Of a DNA stretch of 64,000 bases, positions 54,937 to 64,000 are shown in pieces. Below the pieces are notes generated by a model. That model was not told the DNA's origin, made no database searches, and was given only the letters and a program-made list of their open reading frames with translations. The position numbers and the translations under genes were made by a program. Positions within the stretch are counted from its first letter, which is position 1. Every line of letters begins with the position of its first letter. The stretch is from Corynebacterium propinquum DSM 44285 (lineage in GTDB: Bacteria; Actinomycetota; Actinomycetes; Mycobacteriales; Mycobacteriaceae): positions 124,001 to 188,000 of the forward strand of contig NZ_AQXC01000004.1 in NCBI RefSeq assembly GCF_000375525.1, in the 5' to 3' direction.

Positions 54937-56448
54937 ATGGCCACACAAACCCCGCAACGACGCCGACGTACCTTGCGTAACTGGAAGCTGGTTATGCCCA
55001 AGCATCCTGGCTTGGATTACTTGATGCTGCGCATCGCCATTTTTGTGTTAGTCGGCATCGGTGTCGTCATGGCGTTTTCGGCGACCATGACCTGGTCGGT
55101 CATCGAAGGTAATACCGTGTGGGCGCAAGCTTTCCGGCAAACCTTCTATGTTGTGTTGGGATTAATGGCGTTTTGGTTGGCGCTGCGTACTCCGTTTAGT
55201 ACCGTCAAGCGGCTTACCCCGTGGTTTCTTGCCTTCGCGGGTATTTTGACCATGTTGGTTTTCGTCCCCGGTATCGGTGTGGGGCGTAACGAGGTTGGTT
55301 CGCAATCGTGGATTGTCCTGGGGCCGATTCGCCTGCAGCCTTCGGAGATTGCTCGCATCGCGGTTGCCATGTTTGGTGCATTGAGCCTGGCCAACAAACG
55401 CCCGCCGCGCACTCTGAGCGAAGTGCGGCTGAATAATCCGTTCGTTATCTATATTTTGATTTCGATGGTGTTTTTTGGCGCGATGATCGCCGAAGGCAAC
55501 CTTGGTGTGGCGATGACTTTCGCTGTGGTTGTTGGATTCACCCTGTTCTTTGCGGGCATCAACTGGCGCGTGATCGCGCTGGCGGTCACTGGCGCTTTCG
55601 TTGGATTGATCTTTGTGTTCTTGGGCGGCGGCTACCGCGGGGAACGCTTTACGACGTTTTTCGGTGCGTTTACCGGCAACTTCACCGACACCCGGGGCTC
55701 GGCATTCCAGAGCTACCAGGGCTTTCTGTCCCTGGCGGACGGGTCGCTGACGGGAGTCGGCATTGGCCAATCGCGCGCGAAGTGGTTCTACTTGCCAGAG
55801 GCAAAAAATGACTTCGTGTTCGCCATCATCGGCGAAGAGCTTGGCTTATTCGGCGGTGTGCTGGTCATCCTGATGTTCGTGATCTTGGGAATTTTTGGTT
55901 TGCGTACCGCCATGCGCGCGCAAAATCAATTCCAGTCGCTATTGGCGGCTACCTTGACCGCTACGGTGGCATCACAGGCGTTTTATAATATCTCTTATGT
56001 GATCGGCTTGATGCCGATGACCGGTGTGCAGCTGCCCCTGATTTCGTCCGGCGGTACCTCCACCGTGGTCACGCTCGGCGCGATGGGCTTATTGGCGTCG
56101 GTGGCCCGGCATGAACCAGAGGCAGTGTCGTACATGCAAAGCTACGGCCGCCCACTGTTCGACCGGGTGCTGATGATTCCTGAGCCTACGGTCGCCGTTG
56201 CTTCCGCCCGCGCGGCAGCCGGTGGCCAGCGCTCCCGGGAGCGTAGTGGTCGGCGGCAGCCGGCACGGCGCCCGCAACAGACGCGGCCGGAGCAGCGGCG
56301 AGCGGACCAGCGCTTCGGCACCGCGGTGACATCCCGGTCGCGTACGGCCTCCAGCGCCAGCGCGCGTAGCGCACACAATCATTCGCACTCGCACCCGAAC
56401 CAGAAAGGCCAACCAGGAACATGGCGTCAACGACCGATTCGGCACTGA
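54937..56448 (+). CDS. ftsW: Septal peptidoglycan polymerase FtsW, 503 aa
   Basis: SEDS-family glycosyltransferase that works with FtsI. About ten helices, starting after a basic N-terminus. Conserved segments are GSQSWIVLGPIRLQPSE, the GRNEVGSQ region, and PLISSGGTSTVVTLGAMGLL. The cytosolic tail (residues about 420-503) is Arg/Ser/Gln rich and ends with a His cluster (NHSHSHP). The last 28 nt overlap murG. Confidence 0.95.
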   Translation: MATQTPQRRRRTLRNWKLVMPKHPGLDYLMLRIAIFVLVGIGVVMAFSATMTWSVIEGNTVWAQAFRQTFYVVLGLMAFWLALRTPFSTVKRLTPWFLAFAGILTMLVFVPGIGVGRNEVGSQSWIVLGPIRLQPSEIARIAVAMFGALSLANKRPPRTLSEVRLNNPFVIYILISMVFFGAMIAEGNLGVAMTFAVVVGFTLFFAGINWRVIALAVTGAFVGLIFVFLGGGYRGERFTTFFGAFTGNFTDTRGSAFQSYQGFLSLADGSLTGVGIGQSRAKWFYLPEAKNDFVFAIIGEELGLFGGVLVILMFVILGIFGLRTAMRAQNQFQSLLAATLTATVASQAFYNISYVIGLMPMTGVQLPLISSGGTSTVVTLGAMGLLASVARHEPEAVSYMQSYGRPLFDRVLMIPEPTVAVASARAAAGGQRSRERSGRRQPARRPQQTRPEQRRADQRFGTAVTSRSRTASSASARSAHNHSHSHPNQKGQPGTWRQRPIRH

Positions 56449-57584
56449 CCGTTGTCCTCGCGGGAGGTGGCACGGCCGGACATATTGAGCCAGCCTTGGC
56501 TGTCGGTGAGGTGCTGCGCAACCGTTACGGCGCAAAGGTTCTGGCGGTGGGTACTTCCCGCGGGCTGGAAAGCGATATTGTTCCGGCCCGTGGCTTTCCT
56601 TTAGAACTGATTACCCCAGTGCCAGTGCCGCGACGTATCAATGCGGATTTGTTCGCGTTGCCGTTTAAGGTGCTGCGTTCGATCCGGCAGGCACGAAAGA
56701 TTCTCAAGAAAAACCGCGCCGATGCCGTGTTTGGCACTGGCGGGTATGTGTCTGCTTCGGCGTATTTGGCGGCAAAATCCTTGGGTATCCCGTTTTATGT
56801 GTTGGAGACTAACGCGTTGGCTGGGATGGCGAACAAAATGGGTGTGCGCTTGGGTGGTACCGGCTTTAACGCTATCGAAGGATCCGGCATGAAAGGCGAT
56901 ATTGTCGGGATCCCAGTGCGCCCGCAGTTGGCAGGCGGGGACCCCAGTGGAGAGAAAGCTGCCCGTGCCCGGGAGTTGTTTAGTCTCGTGACAGATCGCC
57001 CGACCATCTTGGTGACGGGTGGTTCGCAAGGGGCAGCGTCAATCAACGCTGCGGTGGCTGGCAGCATCGACCGGCTTGTCGACGCCGGGTATCAGGTACT
57101 GCATGCGTATGGAAAGAAAAACGAGCCGCCGCGTGAACATGCGCATTATGTGTCATTGCCGTATATCGAGGACATGGCGGCAGCTTTGGCGGTCGCGGAT
57201 CTGGTGGTCTGCCGTTCCGGTGCGATGACCGTTGCCGAGGTTTCTGCCTCCGGGTTGCCTGCGATTTATGTTCCTCTGCCACATGGTAATGGTGAGCAGG
57301 GGCTCAATTGTGAGGCTGTCGTTGCCGAGGGCGCTGCGCGCAAAATCGATGATGCGGAATTCTCGCCGGATGTGATGCATGACGCCGTGACCTCGATTCT
57401 CGGCGATGACGCAACCTACCGGCAGATGCGTACTGCGGCTGCCGCGAGCGAACAAGGAGACGCTGCGTGGCGGCTGGCTGAGCGCATCATCTTCGATCGT
57501 TCAGTCAATCCTTCCCGGCATGCGCCTGCTGAGGACCCGGAGGAAGAATCCGCGTCCGCGAACGATACTAAAAATGCGCGGTAA
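56421..57584 (+). CDS. murG: UDP-GlcNAc:lipid I N-acetylglucosaminyltransferase, 387 aa
   Basis: Peripheral membrane GT-B enzyme forming lipid II. Glycine-rich loop 1 is AGGGTAGHIEPALAV and loop 2 is VTGGSQGAASIN; GTGGYVSASAYLAAKSLGIP and the C-terminal VCRSGAMTVAEVSASGLPAIYVPLPHGNGEQGLN are typical. AGGAAC precedes the ATG, which lies inside ftsW. The stop is in a 3x16 bp repeat. Confidence 0.97.
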   Translation: MASTTDSALTVVLAGGGTAGHIEPALAVGEVLRNRYGAKVLAVGTSRGLESDIVPARGFPLELITPVPVPRRINADLFALPFKVLRSIRQARKILKKNRADAVFGTGGYVSASAYLAAKSLGIPFYVLETNALAGMANKMGVRLGGTGFNAIEGSGMKGDIVGIPVRPQLAGGDPSGEKAARARELFSLVTDRPTILVTGGSQGAASINAAVAGSIDRLVDAGYQVLHAYGKKNEPPREHAHYVSLPYIEDMAAALAVADLVVCRSGAMTVAEVSASGLPAIYVPLPHGNGEQGLNCEAVVAEGAARKIDDAEFSPDVMHDAVTSILGDDATYRQMRTAAAASEQGDAAWRLAERIIFDRSVNPSRHAPAEDPEEESASANDTKNAR

Positions 57585-57622
57585 TAAGAATGCGCAAAAA
57601 TAACTGCGCCCGGCGATAAGAA
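57575..57622 (+). repeat. 3 x 16 bp tandem repeat across the murG stop
   Basis: Units TGCGCGGTAATAAGAA, TGCGCAAAAATAACTG and CGCCCGGCGATAAGAA (1/2: 10 of 16; 1/3: 12 of 16). The stop TAA is in unit 1 and every unit carries ATAA. Confidence 0.7.
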
Positions 57623-57652
57623 CACCTGATTCTACTAACTAGGAGAGCACTC

Positions 57653-59185
57653 GTGTCAGACATGCATGCAGAGTTGAATACGAACCCCGACACGGTCGAT
57701 CTGTCGCGGGTGCATTTAGTCGGGATCGGCGGCGCAGGAATGTCGGGTGTAGCCCGGATCTTGCTCTCGCGGGAAGCCACGGTGTCTGGTTCGGATATGA
57801 AAGATTCCCGCCCGGTGCGCGCGCTGCGTTCGATGGGGGCGGAGATTGCCATCGGACACCACGCTGAAAATTTGGAGTTGTCGGGGAGCTTGCCGACGGT
57901 TGTGGTGACGTCGTTTGCGGCAATCCCGAAAGATAATCCGGAATTGCGTGCTGCGGCTGAGCATGGCATCCCGGTGATCCGTCGCTCGGATCTGTTGGCG
58001 GAGCTCATGGATGGTTCTACCCAGGTGTTGATCGCTGGGACGCACGGGAAAACGTCGACGACGTCGATGGCGGTTACCGCATTGCAGGGCGCGGGTGTGG
58101 ATCCATCTTTTGCTATTGGTGGCCAGTTGAACCGTGCTGGTACCAATGCGCATCACGGCACCGGGGATATCTTCGTTGCAGAAGCAGATGAGTCGGACGC
58201 ATCGCTTTTGCGTTACCGTCCGTCGATCGCGGTGGTGACCAATATCGAGCCGGACCATTTAGATTACTTCGGCACTGCGGACAATTACTTCCAGGTGTTC
58301 CGTGATTTCGCTGAGCTTATTGCCGACGACGGTGTGCTGGTGGCATGCCTGGATGACGCCCACACTGCGGATCTTGCGGTAGCGTGCGCGCAGCGCGGTA
58401 TTACGGTGTTGGGCTATGGCACTGCTTCGCAGACCCGCTCGCCGGAGGTCGACAGGCTCCTGGTGGCTGAGGTGACTGCAACGGAAGTGTTGGCAGCTGG
58501 TACGCGCGTGTGGCTGCAATTGCGGGTGCCGCGTGGAGTGGGAAGCACCGAAGAGTCTGCGATGTCGTTGGATTATCTAGTGCAGATCCCGGGCTACCAC
58601 ATGGTGTTGAATTCGGTGGCCGCGGTTTTGGCGGGCACTGCCGCTGGTGTCGATCCCGAGAAATTGGCCGAGGGGGTAGCTAGTTTCGCCGGGGTGCGTC
58701 GGCGTTTTGAATATCACGGCGCGGTCGACGGCGGCCGATTCGACGGGGTGAAGGTCTACGACGATTATGCCCACCACCCCACGGAAGTCATGGCGGTGCT
58801 GACGGCAGCGCGTGAACAGGTGTTGGCAGAAGCCCAAGGCGGCAAAGTGATCGCTTGTTTCCAACCGCATCTGTATTCGCGGACCAGAGAGTTTTATCAG
58901 GAGTTTGCCCAGGCGCTTTCGCTTGCCGACGCCTGCGTGGTCTTGGATATTTTCGGTGCCCGAGAAACCCCGGTGGAGGGGTTGACCTCCCGCATTATCA
59001 CCAACGCGATGGAGGAGTCTGTCACCGTACGTTATGAGCCTGACATGTCGGCGGTTCCAGAAACGGTGGCTTCGCTTGCCGGCCCGCATGATCTGGTGTT
59101 GACGATGGGTGCGGGGTCGGTCACGGTTGTAGCACCTGAGATTTTGCAGCATCTGCGAGAGAATACGGAACAGGCCGGTAGCTAG
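57653..59185 (+). CDS. murC: UDP-N-acetylmuramate:L-alanine ligase, 510 aa
   Basis: First Mur ligase of the peptide stem. [18 protein letters not shown] (nucleotide fold), the ATP site [33 protein letters not shown] and [13 protein letters not shown] are diagnostic. AGGAG lies 7 nt before the GTG. ftsQ begins 2 bp after the stop. Confidence 0.97.
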   Translation: MSDMHAELNTNPDTVDLSRVHLVGIGGAGMSGVARILLSREATVSGSDMKDSRPVRALRSMGAEIAIGHHAENLELSGSLPTVVVTSFAAIPKDNPELRAAAEHGIPVIRRSDLLAELMDGSTQVLIAGTHGKTSTTSMAVTALQGAGVDPSFAIGGQLNRAGTNAHHGTGDIFVAEADESDASLLRYRPSIAVVTNIEPDHLDYFGTADNYFQVFRDFAELIADDGVLVACLDDAHTADLAVACAQRGITVLGYGTASQTRSPEVDRLLVAEVTATEVLAAGTRVWLQLRVPRGVGSTEESAMSLDYLVQIPGYHMVLNSVAAVLAGTAAGVDPEKLAEGVASFAGVRRRFEYHGAVDGGRFDGVKVYDDYAHHPTEVMAVLTAAREQVLAEAQGGKVIACFQPHLYSRTREFYQEFAQALSLADACVVLDIFGARETPVEGLTSRIITNAMEESVTVRYEPDMSAVPETVASLAGPHDLVLTMGAGSVTVVAPEILQHLRENTEQAGS

Positions 59186-59187
59186 TC

Positions 59188-59844
59188 GTGCGGAAGAAAC
59201 CACTGACTTTATCTGTTGTTGCGGTGGTGGCGGTTGTGCTGCTGGCCGCTGTGGTGGTCTGGATTTTTCCCGTAATTCGGGTTAATTCCATTGAGGTCTC
59301 CGGCGCTGAGCGTGTGAGTGCGGAGACGGTGCTTGCAGACAGTGGAATTGCCGAAGGCGATAACCTTCTGCGCATTGATGCTTCGGGTGCGGCGAGTCGC
59401 ATTGCGAAGCAACCATGGGTGCGGGGAGTAACTGTGTCCCGGCATTTCCCTTCGACGGTGGATATCGCGGTCACCGAACGCGAAGTTGTTGGGTTCGTCG
59501 AACATGATGATGGTGCGCACCTGATCGATCACCAAGGGCATGCTTTTTTGATTGATACGCCGCCGGATGAGGCCGTGGAGATCACCGGCGAAGTAGAGGA
59601 TGAGGCCGCGGTCAATGCTGCAGTCGCTGCGATCGCCACCGTGTCGGATCCGATTCGTCGAGAAATCGCGTCTCTGGAAGTGAAATCCTCGCATGCCATG
59701 GAGTTACGGCTGCATGATGGCCGCACGATTTACTGGGGTGTCGATGATGCGAACGAACAGAAGGCAGCAGCGTTAGAACACGTGATTCACCGGGAAGGTC
59801 AGCACTGGGATATTTCCAACCCAAGTTTGGTGACTGTTCGCTAG
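59188..59844 (+). CDS. ftsQ: Cell division protein FtsQ, 218 aa
   Basis: Bitopic divisome protein. A very short cytosolic start and one helix (LSVVAVVAVVLLAAVVVWIF, residues 5-25) are followed by a POTRA domain (IRVNSIEVSGAERVSAETVLADSGIAEGDNLLRID) and the FtsQ beta domain. WVRGVTVSRHFPSTVDIAVTERE is conserved. GTG start without a clear ribosome binding site; coupling to murC is likely. Confidence 0.94.
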   Translation: MRKKPLTLSVVAVVAVVLLAAVVVWIFPVIRVNSIEVSGAERVSAETVLADSGIAEGDNLLRIDASGAASRIAKQPWVRGVTVSRHFPSTVDIAVTEREVVGFVEHDDGAHLIDHQGHAFLIDTPPDEAVEITGEVEDEAAVNAAVAAIATVSDPIRREIASLEVKSSHAMELRLHDGRTIYWGVDDANEQKAAALEHVIHREGQHWDISNPSLVTVR

Positions 59845-60077
59845 CGTTGGAGTGCGGATGGCGCACCGGAGTTTTCGGGGGTGATCGCAGGGGGTGATCG
59901 CCCGTAAGGTTAGGCCGAAAGCCCAGTTCAGTACCCTAAAGTAAAGGTTTAGGTGTTCGACACGCGTGGAAATATGCGCCAAAATTACATAAGTGTCAAT
60001 CAAGATAGTCAAGTAACTCGCACGCAGTAACGACCGACTAGACGAAAAGCAGAACCTGAAAGGCCGGAAAACCTCTT
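59845..60077 (+). promoter_or_regulatory. ftsQ-ftsZ intergenic promoter region
   Basis: Includes two tandem 13-mers beginning GGGGGTGATCGC (59877-59901) and several TANNNT hexamers (for example TAAGGT at 59905 and TACCCT near 59931) that could be ftsZ promoters. In C. glutamicum ftsZ has several promoters here and inside ftsQ. The individual start sites cannot be fixed by eye. Confidence 0.5.
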
Positions 60078-61322
60078 ATGACCTCACCTAACAATCACCT
60101 TGCTGATATCAAGGTCGTTGGCGTTGGCGGCGGCGGCGTCAACGCAGTGAACCGCATGATCGAAGAGGGACTCAAAGGGGTCCAATTCGTCGCGATTAAC
60201 ACGGACTCGCAGGCGCTGCTGTTTTCTGATGCCGACGTCAAGCACGATATTGGCCGTGAAGCCACCCGTGGTCTGGGTGCTGGTGCGAACCCAGAGGTTG
60301 GCCGCAGCTCTGCAGAAGATTCCAAGTCCGAATTGGAAGAGACCCTGCGCGGCGCCGACATGGTGTTCGTTACCGCAGGCGAGGGCGGCGGAACCGGCAC
60401 GGGTGCTGCACCAGTCGTGGCGAATATTGCGAAGAAGATGGGCGCGCTGACCGTCGGCGTCGTTACCCGTCCGTTCAAATTTGAAGGAGCGCGCCGTTCC
60501 CGTCAGGCTGAGGCTGGTATCGCTGAGCTGCGCGAAGTGTGCGATACCTTGATCGTCATTCCGAACGATCGTCTGCTGCAGTTGGGTGATGCCAACCTAT
60601 CCATGATGGAAGCTTTCCGGGCCGCCGATGAAGTACTGCACAACGGTGTGCAGGGTATTACCAACCTGATCACCATTCCGGGCATGATCAACGTCGACTT
60701 TGCCGATGTGCGCTCCGTTATGGCTGAGGCTGGTTCTGCTCTGATGGGTGTGGGTTCTGCTCGTGGCGATGAACGTGTGATGACTGCCGCGGAACAGGCA
60801 ATTAACTCTCCGCTTTTAGAATCCACGATGGAAGGCGCCAAGGGCGTGCTGTTGTCCATTGCTGGTGGCTCGGATCTGGGATTGCAAGAGGTCTACCAGG
60901 CTTCCACCATGGTGGAAGAAAAGGCGGATCCAGATGCCAACATCATCTTCGGTACCATCATCGACGACAATTTGGGTGATGAAGTCCGCGTGACCATCAT
61001 TGCTACCGGCTTCGATGCCCAAGCGAACCTGCAGGATGAATACGGCAAGCAGGAAGTAACCGCGCAGTCTGGTGCACAAGTGCAGCGCGGCCCGGCCGCT
61101 GATAATGCTGCTCGCTCGCAAGCGCAGGCTTCCCAGCCGCAGCCAGCACGCCCAGAACGTGGATCTTTGTTCAGCGAGCGGGAAAAGCCGCGGACGCAGA
61201 CCAGCCGTTCTGGTGGTTTGTTTACCTCCAACGAGCGTTTCCACGATGCTCCGGAGCCTCGTCAGCCACAGCACGCTGCCGAGCCAGACGATGATCTCGA
61301 CGTACCAGATTTCATGCGCTAA
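60078..61322 (+). CDS. ftsZ: Tubulin-like division GTPase FtsZ, 414 aa
   Basis: Forms the Z ring. [18 protein letters not shown], the tubulin signature [13 protein letters not shown] and the T7 loop [11 protein letters not shown] are conserved. The C-terminal linker (residues about 320-390) is Gln/Pro/Ala rich. The terminal peptide [11 protein letters not shown] is the usual SepF/partner-binding tail. After the stop, GCTAAG-GCTTAG-GCTTG forms a small 6-bp repeat with stop triplets. Confidence 0.98.
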   Translation: MTSPNNHLADIKVVGVGGGGVNAVNRMIEEGLKGVQFVAINTDSQALLFSDADVKHDIGREATRGLGAGANPEVGRSSAEDSKSELEETLRGADMVFVTAGEGGGTGTGAAPVVANIAKKMGALTVGVVTRPFKFEGARRSRQAEAGIAELREVCDTLIVIPNDRLLQLGDANLSMMEAFRAADEVLHNGVQGITNLITIPGMINVDFADVRSVMAEAGSALMGVGSARGDERVMTAAEQAINSPLLESTMEGAKGVLLSIAGGSDLGLQEVYQASTMVEEKADPDANIIFGTIIDDNLGDEVRVTIIATGFDAQANLQDEYGKQEVTAQSGAQVQRGPAADNAARSQAQASQPQPARPERGSLFSEREKPRTQTSRSGGLFTSNERFHDAPEPRQPQHAAEPDDDLDVPDFMR

Positions 61323-61337
61323 GGCTTAGGCTTGTTT

Positions 61338-62111
61338 ATGGCTTCTGATGATTCCTCCGAATCTGGCCCGGGTGGCGCAGCTGTACCTGCGCCTGCCGAC
61401 GTCGATAAGCGGCCGGTGCGCATGGTGTTCACCTCGCGGAAAGGCGGGGTATCGCAGGAACCTTTTGACTCGTTCAACCTGGCAGATCACGTGGGTGATG
61501 ATGCACACGCGGTTGCACACAATCGTGCACGGCTTGCCCACGTGTTGGGGCTAGAGCACATCCAGTGGATGGAGCAGTTGCACACCAATACTGTCACGGT
61601 GGTGCGTGAACCCAGCGCGGAACCGATTGCCGTTACAGATGCTGTCGTAACGACGGTGCCTGGTTTGGCTTTGGGGGTGCTGGTGGCCGATTGCGTGCCG
61701 GTTCTGCTGGCTGATCCGAACGCTGGCGTTTGTGCGGCCGTGCATGCTGGCAGGATGGGCGCGCGCAACGGGATTGTCCCACGCACCGTGGAAAAGATGC
61801 GTGAGCTTGGTGCGGGGCCGCACGCTATTCAGGCTTTATTGGGTCCGGCGGCCAGTGGGAAAAACTACGAAGTTCCGCCTGCCATGGCGGCAGATGTAGA
61901 AAAGCACTTGCCGGGCGCGCGCACAACGACGACGCAGGGCACTACCGGACTCGATATTCGTGCCGGGCTGGTGCGCCAGCTCATGGGGTTAGGCGTGACT
62001 GCGATTGAGGCGGATCCACGGTGCACGATCGCTGAGAAAGACTTCTTTTCGTACCGCCGGGAAGGCCGCACTGGACGGCAAGCTGGCGTGATTTGGTTGA
62101 CAGGGAAGTAA
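61338..62111 (+). CDS. pgeF: Peptidoglycan editing factor / multicopper-oxidase-like protein PgeF, 257 aa
   Basis: YfiH/YlmD family (DUF152). TSRKGGVSQEPFDSFNLADHVGDD, QLHTNTV, VLVADCVPVLLAD and VHAGRMGARNGIV place the conserved His-Cys-His site. E. coli PgeF corrects mis-incorporated Ser in peptidoglycan precursors; other members act on nucleosides. ATG 61338 is used (TTG 61332 is possible). ylmE starts 2 bp after the stop. Confidence 0.92.
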   Translation: MASDDSSESGPGGAAVPAPADVDKRPVRMVFTSRKGGVSQEPFDSFNLADHVGDDAHAVAHNRARLAHVLGLEHIQWMEQLHTNTVTVVREPSAEPIAVTDAVVTTVPGLALGVLVADCVPVLLADPNAGVCAAVHAGRMGARNGIVPRTVEKMRELGAGPHAIQALLGPAASGKNYEVPPAMAADVEKHLPGARTTTTQGTTGLDIRAGLVRQLMGLGVTAIEADPRCTIAEKDFFSYRREGRTGRQAGVIWLTGK

Positions 62112-62113
62112 TT

Positions 62114-62854
62114 ATGTCTGATGACATTGAGCGCGCACAGTCGGGCCTAGACCAGGCACAGCTTGCAGCGAATCTCGCACACACCCGAGAACTGATCGCG
62201 AAGGCAGCCCGTGCACATGGCCGCACGCCGGAAGAAATCACCCTGTTGCCCGTGACGAAGTTTCACCCGACTGCAGCCATTGCCGCTTTGGCTGAGCTCG
62301 GAGAATTGGACGTGGCAGAAAACCGGGAACAAGAAGCCCGCGACAAAGCGGAAAAACTGCCGCATGTACGTTTCCACATGATCGGCCAGGTACAGACGAA
62401 AAAGGCGAATTCCGTCGCACGCTGGGCATACAGTGTGCATTCGCTGGATTCGCGGAAGCTTGCCGACGCCCTCGATCGTGGCGTCGGATTGGCAATCGAA
62501 CGCGAACAGCGCGATGCAGAGTTTGTGCTTCCCGTATACTTGCAGCTTTCTGCCGATGGTGACACCTCTCGTGGCGGGCTGCCTGCCACGGACTTAGAAG
62601 AACTGGCCGCGCACGTCGAAAAGCTGGATCGGCTATCGCTGGCTGGCGTTATGGTGGTGCCGCCATTAGATGCTGATGCCGCTGCGGTATTTACCGATGC
62701 CCGGCAGTTGTGCGACAAGCTTGCTGCACGGTTCGGCCGCAGGTTGTATTTGTCCGCCGGAATGTCAGCTGACCTGGATAAAGCAGTCGCTGCTGGCAGT
62801 GACATCGTGCGTGTCGGTACCGGTATAATGGGGCCGCGACCAGTAGCTTTTTAA
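62114..62854 (+). CDS. ylmE: PLP homeostasis protein (YggS/YlmE family), 246 aa
   Basis: PLP-binding single-domain TIM barrel without known catalysis. The PLP lysine is in LLPVTKFHP; ENREQEARDKAE, VRFHMIGQVQTKKANSV, LAGVMVVPP and the terminal LSAGMSADLDKAVAAGSDIVRVGTGIMG are conserved. Part of the ftsZ-pgeF-ylmE-sepF-yggT block found in Gram-positives. The stop is in a 2x16 bp repeat. Confidence 0.95.
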   Translation: MSDDIERAQSGLDQAQLAANLAHTRELIAKAARAHGRTPEEITLLPVTKFHPTAAIAALAELGELDVAENREQEARDKAEKLPHVRFHMIGQVQTKKANSVARWAYSVHSLDSRKLADALDRGVGLAIEREQRDAEFVLPVYLQLSADGDTSRGGLPATDLEELAAHVEKLDRLSLAGVMVVPPLDADAAAVFTDARQLCDKLAARFGRRLYLSAGMSADLDKAVAAGSDIVRVGTGIMGPRPVAF

Positions 62855-62885
62855 GCAGCGGATACGTACAGTAGCGGCTTCGTAC
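62854..62885 (+). repeat. 2 x 16 bp tandem repeat at the ylmE stop
   Basis: AGCAGCGGATACGTAC, starting on the last base of the stop codon, is followed by AGTAGCGGCTTCGTAC (12/16). A TAG occurs in unit 2. Confidence 0.7.
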
Positions 62886-62934
62886 GGCTTCGAGAAAATT
62901 TAGATGACTAGTTAAACACACAAGGGGAAAGCCA

Positions 62935-63513
62935 ATGTCTATCATGCGCTCTGCCAAAGAATTCTTCTTTGGGCCAGAAGACGACGCTTATTATGAGTAT
63001 GAAGAAGCCGCCGACTATGACCGACGCGACGGCTACCGGGATGCTCCCATGCGTGACGACGCCCGCGATGGCGGTTACCGTGATGTGCCACCGCGTCGGG
63101 AAGTTGCCGGTCGCGATTATGGGTATGACCGCGAGCCATTGCGGGAACCCGAAGCGGCACCGGCGCCTGGCCGTGCGCGTAGTTATGACGGCTACCAAGC
63201 TGCCCCGGCTGCAGGTCCGGCGGTAAATCCAACCCCGAGTGTGGTGGCGTTGTCGCTGGTGAGCTATGACGAAGCCCGCAAGATGGGGGAGGCATTCCGC
63301 GATGGTGATGTCGTGGTGTTCGAGATTACGGATGCTGAACGTGGTGTCGCCAAGCGCATCATTGACTTCTCTGCAGGTCTGTGTTTCGCTTTGCGCGGAC
63401 AGATGAAAAACGTCACCGCTAAATTGGATACTGATCGTAAGATTTTTGCGATTGTTCCGGAACAAGCACAGGTCACCAGTATTGATCTGGAGCGTGCCGC
63501 AGGCTTGCGGTAA
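62935..63513 (+). CDS. sepF: FtsZ-membrane anchor SepF, 192 aa
   Basis: Actinobacteria lack FtsA and rely on SepF to tether FtsZ. The N-terminal amphipathic helix (MSIMRSAKEFFFG) is the membrane anchor. A disordered Asp/Arg/Tyr-rich linker (residues 15-105) leads to the C-terminal SepF fold (VVALSLVSYDEARKMGEAFRDGDVVVFEI ... RIIDFSAGLCFALRGQMKNV). AAGGGGAAAG precedes the ATG. Confidence 0.96.
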   Translation: MSIMRSAKEFFFGPEDDAYYEYEEAADYDRRDGYRDAPMRDDARDGGYRDVPPRREVAGRDYGYDREPLREPEAAPAPGRARSYDGYQAAPAAGPAVNPTPSVVALSLVSYDEARKMGEAFRDGDVVVFEITDAERGVAKRIIDFSAGLCFALRGQMKNVTAKLDTDRKIFAIVPEQAQVTSIDLERAAGLR

Positions 63514-63611
63514 CTGCTGTGGATGACTGCCGCAGTGTTTGTGAACCGTGGCGTTCAGTCAGCTGTGGCGTCGACAAGCTAGAACCAGGTTTCCACCCAT
63601 TAGTGATCAGG

Positions 63612-63617
63612 TAAAGT
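63612..63617 (+). promoter_or_regulatory. -10 element of yggT
   Basis: TAAAGT, 8 nt before the GTG at 63626. Suggests independent leaderless transcription of yggT. Confidence 0.5.
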
Positions 63618-63625
63618 AGGCGCCC

Positions 63626-63925
63626 GTGATAATGCTCGGAGTAATTCTTCTCGTTGCCATTCGGCTGTATACGTTGGTCCTGGTTGGGCGCATCATCATT
63701 GAGATGATCCAGTCCTTTGGCCGGACTTTCCAGCCACCGCGGTGGTTCATCATGATCGCCGAAGTGCTATTTATGCTGACGGATCCGCCGGTCAAAGCGT
63801 TGCGTCGGGTGATTCCGCCGTTGCGTACCGGTGGCGTCGCCGTCGATATGTCTGTCTTGGTGCTGTTCTTGCTGCTCATGGTGGCCAGCATGCTGGTGCG
63901 GGCGCTGCTGCTCTCTAGCACATGA
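63626..63925 (+). CDS. yggT: YggT family membrane protein, 99 aa
   Basis: Small integral membrane protein with two hydrophobic hairpins (MLGVILLVAIRLYTLVLVGRIIIEMI and LVLFLLLMVASMLVRALLL). FMLTDPPVKALRRVIPPLRTGGVAVDMS is the YggT signature. It usually lies between sepF and divIVA and has been linked to osmotic adaptation and division, without a defined activity. An ATG at 63632 is an alternative start. Confidence 0.93.
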   Translation: MIMLGVILLVAIRLYTLVLVGRIIIEMIQSFGRTFQPPRWFIMIAEVLFMLTDPPVKALRRVIPPLRTGGVAVDMSVLVLFLLLMVASMLVRALLLSST

Positions 63926-63990
63926 CAAGCCGCGACGAATCTGGCTCTGCAATCACTAGCAAAGGTATTCTTCAGGTATTACCTGCGTTG

Positions 63991-63996
63991 TAAGAT
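63991..63996 (+). promoter_or_regulatory. Probable divIVA promoter -10 at the window edge
   Basis: TAAGAT, with TTCTTC 17 bp upstream (63968-63973) as a weak -35. By gene order the next gene should be divIVA (wag31). That gene is outside the window, so this is inference. Confidence 0.35.
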
Positions 63997-64000
63997 TGAT

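Overview
The window is a chromosomal segment of a Corynebacterium. Protein sequences and gene order match the actinobacterial block glnE / thrC / lipA-lipB-aceF / pepA-ilvE / ltsA-ctaCF / ctaE-qcrCAB / NlpC-P60 pair / glk-plsC / aroF / pknL-Rv2175c-like / mptA-idsA / dcw cluster (mraZ to yggT). Genus markers are LtsA (glutamine-dependent amidotransferase acting on the cell wall), a lipoprotein CtaC with CtaF, a di-haem QcrC, a class II DAHP synthase, MptA mannosyltransferase and an mDAP-type MurE. No prophage, insertion sequence, CRISPR array, rRNA or tRNA was seen.

Layout. 1-3.4 kb: 3' end of glnE, two small hypothetical genes and an MFS transporter. 3.5-8.3 kb: thrC, then an accessory run of an S1-type protease lipoprotein, a Nudix hydrolase and an SGNH-hydrolase lipoprotein, then an RDD membrane protein. 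8.3-14.7 kb (minus strand): DUF4191 protein, lipA, lipB, an MFS transporter and the three-lipoyl-domain E2 subunit, which lipoate synthase and lipoyl transferase serve. 14.8-20.3 kb: small conserved protein, leucyl aminopeptidase, ilvE, an orphan degenerate cobT, DUF3043 protein and an ErpA/HesB Fe-S protein. 20.5-29.3 kb: ltsA divergent from ctaC-ctaF, then ctaE-qcrC-qcrA-qcrB, the cytochrome bc1-aa3 supercomplex. 30-37 kb: two NlpC/P60 peptidases, glucokinase, two acyltransferases, a 51-aa membrane protein, an exoribonuclease and DAHP synthase. 37-43.7 kb: pknL divergent from its Rv2175c-like partner, mptA-idsA, GNAT, HEPN-like and DUF3040 proteins. 44.3-64 kb: mraZ-rsmH-ftsL-ftsI-murE-murF-mraY-murD-ftsW-murG-murC-ftsQ, then ftsZ-pgeF-ylmE, sepF and yggT, with a probable divIVA promoter at the right edge.

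Most genes are housekeeping; the unusual signals are at fine scale. (1) Many stop codons sit inside short decaying tandem duplications of 11-16 bp whose copies repeat the stop triplet. (2) The mra promoter has three GTGGG boxes at exact 10-bp period over its spacer and -10, and an inverted cluster of six such boxes lies about 300 bp upstream. (3) The mraZ-rsmH spacer can form two mutually exclusive hairpins. (4) Lipoyl domains 2 and 3 of E2 are a near-identical 375-bp duplication. (5) About fifteen genes have a -10 hexamer 6-9 nt before the start codon and so look leaderless, including a divergent pair with starts 35 bp apart. (6) The orphan CobT has Gln where the family has its catalytic Glu. 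All calls were made by reading the sequence; no database search was run.
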